Source: Defluviitaleaceae bacterium | GTDB lineage: Bacteria; Bacillota; Clostridia; Lachnospirales; WRAX01 | NCBI GenBank assembly: GCA_009781815.1 | Contig: WQVB01000051.1 | Span: forward strand, 1-8,065 | Length of the DNA: 8,065 nucleotides | Direction: 5' to 3' | Shown: piece after piece, positions 5,652 through 8,065 of the stretch | How the letters are laid out: each line of letters starts with the position of its first letter | Position numbering within the stretch: position 1 is the stretch's first letter | Notes under the pieces: model-generated | The model's database searches: none | Told to the model about the DNA's origin: nothing | The model's input: only the letters and a program-made list of their open reading frames with translations | Translations under genes and position numbers: made by a program

Positions 5652-5687
5652 TATCTATTCGCAAAAGTTACCTTTTGCGAATAGATA
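5652..5687. repeat. Perfect 16-bp-arm palindrome made of the TTTTGCGAATAG motif
   Basis: TATCTATTCGCAAAAG (5652-5667), a 4-base centre TTAC, and CTTTTGCGAATAGATA (5672-5687) form a perfect inverted repeat. The arms share TTTTGCGAATAG with the spaced repeats at 4736-4965. It lies between two divergent genes and inside the predicted syd leader. No T-tract follows on the plus strand, so it is not a typical terminator. It could be an operator, a recombinase or replication-protein site, or an RNA hairpin shielding the downstream SD. Confidence 0.8.
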
Positions 5688-5721
5688 AAATAACCCCTAC
5701 TTTCTTATGAGGAGATTAAAA

Positions 5722-6327
5722 ATGAGCATGAAAGAAGCATTTGATATTTATTTTAGCAAAGTTGACACAGAAGATATGGAACTACCCGCTAGCGATAGAA
5801 TAAACAATGGTTTATTCATTCCCGATACTTTATCAGAAAGCGGCTGGGCACAATGGCAACCAAAGCTCCAAACAGAACCTATCGATTTTGAACCACTAGA
5901 AAAGGAGCTGGGCTTTTCAATCCACCCTCACCTAAAAGCTTATTTTTCAACATATTGGTTTTTGGAAATACATGGCGAAATAATAGATGAAGATGGCGAG
6001 GAGCATTTTTATGACCTAGAAGCAGTTCAACCTGATGTATGTGTATTGTGGCAAATAAAGCAAGGTCATCCCTCATCCAGCCAAACGGAATTTTCCCAAT
6101 ATATGCAGCGTTGCGGCACATTTTTCTATATTGGTGTTGCAGAAGGCAGCACAGATTGCACACTTTTCTTCAATAACGATAGCGGCGAAGTAATATGTGT
6201 TGATTATAGCTGGGCTTCTAATTATGATTTTAAAAAGCCCCTATCAGAGCCAGGAGTATCATATAAGGTTGCTGATAGCTTGGAGGAGTTGATAAAGGCT
6301 TTGGAGCAACCTAATCCTCATTTCTAA
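5722..6327 (+). CDS. Syd-family (SUKH-2) protein
   Basis: 201 residues, predicted cytoplasmic, no signal or membrane segment. It aligns by eye with the Syd family: WQP at 45-47, then DFEPLEKELGFSIHPHLKAYFSTYWFLEIHGEI (55-87), the block corresponding to E. coli Syd, where WQP is followed by an AFDI-x-I-x-P, FYTTQFAGD region. E. coli Syd binds SecY. The SUKH superfamily, of which Syd is a branch, contains many immunity proteins of polymorphic toxins. In a Gram-positive genome an immunity-like role is the more likely guess, but no toxin gene is in the window. The start is ATG at 5722, with AGGAG 7 bases upstream. The upstream in-frame ATG at 5707 overlaps that SD and is rejected. The protein is very acidic near 84-100. 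Its 3' end overlaps the convergent recombinase gene by 17 bp. Confidence 0.82.
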   Translation: MSMKEAFDIYFSKVDTEDMELPASDRINNGLFIPDTLSESGWAQWQPKLQTEPIDFEPLEKELGFSIHPHLKAYFSTYWFLEIHGEIIDEDGEEHFYDLEAVQPDVCVLWQIKQGHPSSSQTEFSQYMQRCGTFFYIGVAEGSTDCTLFFNNDSGEVICVDYSWASNYDFKKPLSEPGVSYKVADSLEELIKALEQPNPHF

Positions 6328-7378
6328 GGCGTAAGTTGCGAACAGCTCTGCGGCCTGCTTCTTGTTTATCATCTGCATAGCTTTTTCTTGTGGTGTTGAC
6401 ATCGCTATGGCCTAGCAAATCCGCCACCAAATATATATCCCCCGTTTGCCTATACATATTTGTGCCGAAGGATGTGCGAAGCTTATGGGGGGTGATTTTT
6501 TTTAAGCTATCCGCCAAGGTGGAGTATTTTTTAACGAGATTTTGGACGGAACGCACCCCTAGGCGTTGATTTTGAATTGACAAAAACAAAGCTTCCTCAT
6601 GCCCTTCTTTAGCTTGGGTGGCGAGGCGTATCTCCAGATATTCCCTAAGGGCTATTTCTATCTCTTCGTTAAAAAACAAGATGGCCTCGTTGCCGCCCTT
6701 GCGAACAACCTTAAAGGAGCCTCTATCCACATCTACGTCGCTTATATTAAGGCCTACAGCTTCTGAAACACGTATGCCCGTGCCTGAAAACAAGCTAAGC
6801 AACGCCACATCTCGGCTGCGGGTATAGGCGTGAAAATCTTTCTGTTTTTTGGTTAAATTTGAGCCATTATCCGCCGCATCTATAAGGTTTGCAATCTCGT
6901 CTACGTCAAGGTATACCTTGGCTTTTTCTTTTTGTGGCGGCGTGTCTATAAGCTCGGCAGGGTTTGCAGGTACCTTGCCTTTTTTATAGAAATATGCAAA
7001 TAAAGAGCGTATTGCAGAAAGCTTACGAGATTTGCCGTCAAGTTTGTTTTGCACACCTCTAGCCTTGCCTTTGCCGCTGCCGTCAGAGCTAACGTAATAT
7101 GACAAATACTCCATAAATTCTTCTATATGAGCTACATTTATTTGACCAAAATGCTCCAAGGTGAAGTTATCAACATTATCGGCGGCTATATCTCGGATTT
7201 CGTTAACTAGAAAGTTGAAAAACAGCCGCAAATCATAAGCATAGGCCAGGCGGGTTTGGCTTGAGGTATAGTCTGCCTTGTTTCTAAAAAATTCCGCAAC
7301 AAAGGGAGGCAAGTCTTTCTGAAGCTCCCTTATTTTTAGGATATTTTTTTGTTCTTTATCTTGATGATATGTAGACAT
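6311..7378 (-). CDS. Tyrosine recombinase (phage integrase/Xer superfamily)
   Basis: 355 residues. Cuts and rejoins DNA at specific sites through a 3'-phosphotyrosine intermediate. The N-terminal SAM-like core-binding domain spans about 22-135 (SQTRLAYAYDLRLFFNFL) and the catalytic domain about 150-350. The full catalytic set is present: Arg203 (GTGIRVSEAVGL), Lys227 (VRKGGNEA), His298 and Arg301 (TPHKLRTSFG), His324 (LLGHSDVNTTRKSY) and Tyr334. At 355 residues it is longer than housekeeping XerC/XerD (about 300), with a charged insert around 99-118. It is the third gene of whiA-crh-recombinase, starting 4 bases after the crh stop. The ATG at 7378 is preferred over TTG at 7396 because GAGG precedes it at a suitable distance. 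No phage or transposon genes adjoin it, so a housekeeping Xer-like role is possible. Confidence 0.92.
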   Translation of the reverse strand: MSTYHQDKEQKNILKIRELQKDLPPFVAEFFRNKADYTSSQTRLAYAYDLRLFFNFLVNEIRDIAADNVDNFTLEHFGQINVAHIEEFMEYLSYYVSSDGSGKGKARGVQNKLDGKSRKLSAIRSLFAYFYKKGKVPANPAELIDTPPQKEKAKVYLDVDEIANLIDAADNGSNLTKKQKDFHAYTRSRDVALLSLFSGTGIRVSEAVGLNISDVDVDRGSFKVVRKGGNEAILFFNEEIEIALREYLEIRLATQAKEGHEEALFLSIQNQRLGVRSVQNLVKKYSTLADSLKKITPHKLRTSFGTNMYRQTGDIYLVADLLGHSDVNTTRKSYADDKQEAGRRAVRNLRLRNED

Positions 7379-7382
7379 ATTT

Positions 7383-7631
7383 TTACGCCTCTTCAAAGAA
7401 ATTTTTGAGGTGAATCAAAGCCTGCAAAGCTTCGTTTTCATCTGCCGAGATGGATATGATATCTCCCTTAGAGATGCCTAAAGCGAGAACGCCCATTATA
7501 GACTTGGCATTGGCGGTTTTGTCGCCCATCTCTATAAATGTGTTTCCAGAAAAATTTGAGGCAGTTTGCACCAAAAGGGCAACTTGGCGTGCTTCTAGGT
7601 TTTCATTTGCTTTGATATTGCTGCGAAACAC
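7383..7631 (-). CDS. crh: Crh-like HPr-family protein lacking the catalytic histidine
   Basis: 82 residues, cytoplasmic, HPr fold. In PTS HPr the active-site motif is GLHARPA. Here the aligned stretch is NLEARQVALLVQTASNF, so His15 is replaced by Glu13 and the following Pro by Gln16, while the Arg is kept. The regulatory serine region AKSIMGVLALGI is intact, with Ser44 equivalent to HPr Ser46. The protein therefore cannot pass phosphate from PEP, but it can probably be phosphorylated on Ser by HPr kinase, as in B. subtilis Crh (Gln at the His position), which acts with CcpA. Position directly after whiA matches the whiA-crh order of B. subtilis. Start GTG at 7631, with AAGGAGG 9 bases upstream overlapping the whiA stop codon. 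The gap to whiA is 15 bases and to the recombinase gene 4. Confidence 0.85.
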   Translation of the reverse strand: MFRSNIKANENLEARQVALLVQTASNFSGNTFIEMGDKTANAKSIMGVLALGISKGDIISISADENEALQALIHLKNFFEEA

Positions 7632-7646
7632 TTTGACCTACCTCCT

Positions 7647-8065
7647 TTAAACTCTATATTGGCTAGCTATTTTAGCGATTTTTTTTAGCCTGTGGTTGAC
7701 CCCTGATTTTGATATTGGTGGGTTTAGGCTGGCGGCTATTTCTTCTAGGGTTGCTAGTGGGTTCTCCACACGAAGGGTTGCTACGGCTAAGAGGTTTGCG
7801 TCTAAAATAGAAAGGCCTACGCTGCTTTTGATATCCATAATATCTTTTATATGCCTTGCCGAGGCGGATATTAACCTGTCTTCGTTTGCGGCGGCGGCGT
7901 TGGCCGTGCGGTTGATGGCGTTGTTCATATCTTTATCAACACGATGGTTTTCAAACTCTATTAGGGCTGCATGGGCACCCATGATGTTTAAAATGGTAGA
8001 TATTTGCTCTGCCTCTTTAAAATAAAGTATATTTCCAGTTTTTCGCATATGTTCTTTTGGAGATA
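7647..8065 (-). CDS. whiA: WhiA-family DNA-binding regulator, 5' end cut by the window
   Basis: About 139 C-terminal residues are visible. The frame stays open to the right edge (S-P-K-E-H-M-R-K), so the start lies outside; full WhiA proteins are about 310 residues. Seen are the end of the LAGLIDADG-like domain (GNILYFKEAEQISTILNIMGAHAALIEFENHRVDKDM), the NRTANAAAANEDR segment equivalent to the family's NRxVNCETAN block with its Cys absent, and the C-terminal helix-turn-helix ending in PPISKSGVNHRLKKIAKIA. WhiA controls sporulation genes in Streptomyces and affects division and chromosome segregation in B. subtilis. It is the upstream visible gene of the whiA-crh-recombinase operon; its promoter lies outside the window. 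Confidence 0.93.
   Translation of the reverse strand, partial: SPKEHMRKTGNILYFKEAEQISTILNIMGAHAALIEFENHRVDKDMNNAINRTANAAAANEDRLISASARHIKDIMDIKSSVGLSILDANLLAVATLRVENPLATLEEIAASLNPPISKSGVNHRLKKIAKIASQYRV

Noticed and set aside
5652..5687. dif site
   Set aside because: It lacks the usual 28-bp layout with two 11-bp arms and a 6-bp centre, and does not resemble the B. subtilis or E. coli dif consensus. The perfect symmetry also fits an operator or hairpin.
5707..5721. Upstream ATG for the Syd-family gene
   Set aside because: The SD AGGAG overlaps the first codons after this ATG and serves the ATG at 5722.
6311..7378. Integrase as proof of a prophage or genomic island
   Set aside because: No tRNA, att repeats, phage or transfer genes adjoin it, and it sits snugly in a housekeeping operon with whiA and crh.

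Overview
The window reads as chromosome of a low-GC Gram-positive bacterium, most likely a clostridium-like member of the Bacillota. The evidence is a whiA-crh-type gene pair as in Bacillus/Clostridium, strong AGGAGG ribosome sites, sigma-A-type TTGACA/TATAAT promoters, a split ThrE exporter and a pyrophosphate-type phosphofructokinase. No species can be named from this sequence alone.

Layout from left to right. The 3' two thirds of a thymidylate synthase gene (+) is followed by a CarD-family regulator (+) with its own extended -10 promoter. A bidirectional terminator separates this from genes on the minus strand. Next is a His/Asn/Thr-rich lipoprotein (-) with a repeat-laden leader. A tightly coupled minus-strand operon follows, transcribed thrE N-part, thrE C-part, then PPi-phosphofructokinase, from an extended -10 promoter near 4640. 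A 574-bp gene-free stretch (4570-5143) then holds that promoter, a cluster of DnaA-box-like sites interleaved with four TTTTRCGAATAG repeats, a terminator, and a palindromic REP-like element. Beyond it an unrecognised membrane-anchored protein (-) and a Syd/SUKH-2 protein (+) diverge from a 128-bp region that contains a near-consensus promoter and a perfect 16-bp-arm palindrome built from the same TTTTGCGAATAG motif. The right end is a minus-strand operon, whiA (cut by the window end), a Crh-like HPr paralogue, then a complete tyrosine recombinase. The recombinase tail overlaps the syd tail by 17 bp.

How the genes fit together. The whiA-crh operon ties a cell-division/sporulation-type regulator to a carbon-status signalling protein. 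The Crh-like protein lacks the PEP-phosphorylated histidine (Glu in its place) but keeps the regulatory serine, so it should act only in Ser-phosphorylation signalling. ThrE plus PPi-PFK is a metabolic operon held together by a 4-bp ATGA overlap and by an SD that overlaps the preceding stop codon.

The most unusual material is non-coding: the DnaA-box cluster far from any visible dnaA, and the TTTTRCGAATAG repeat family, which recurs as a recombination-site-like palindrome about 0.6 kb from the 3' end of a tyrosine recombinase gene. Whether these are linked is an inference. Nothing in the window is a proven new system.
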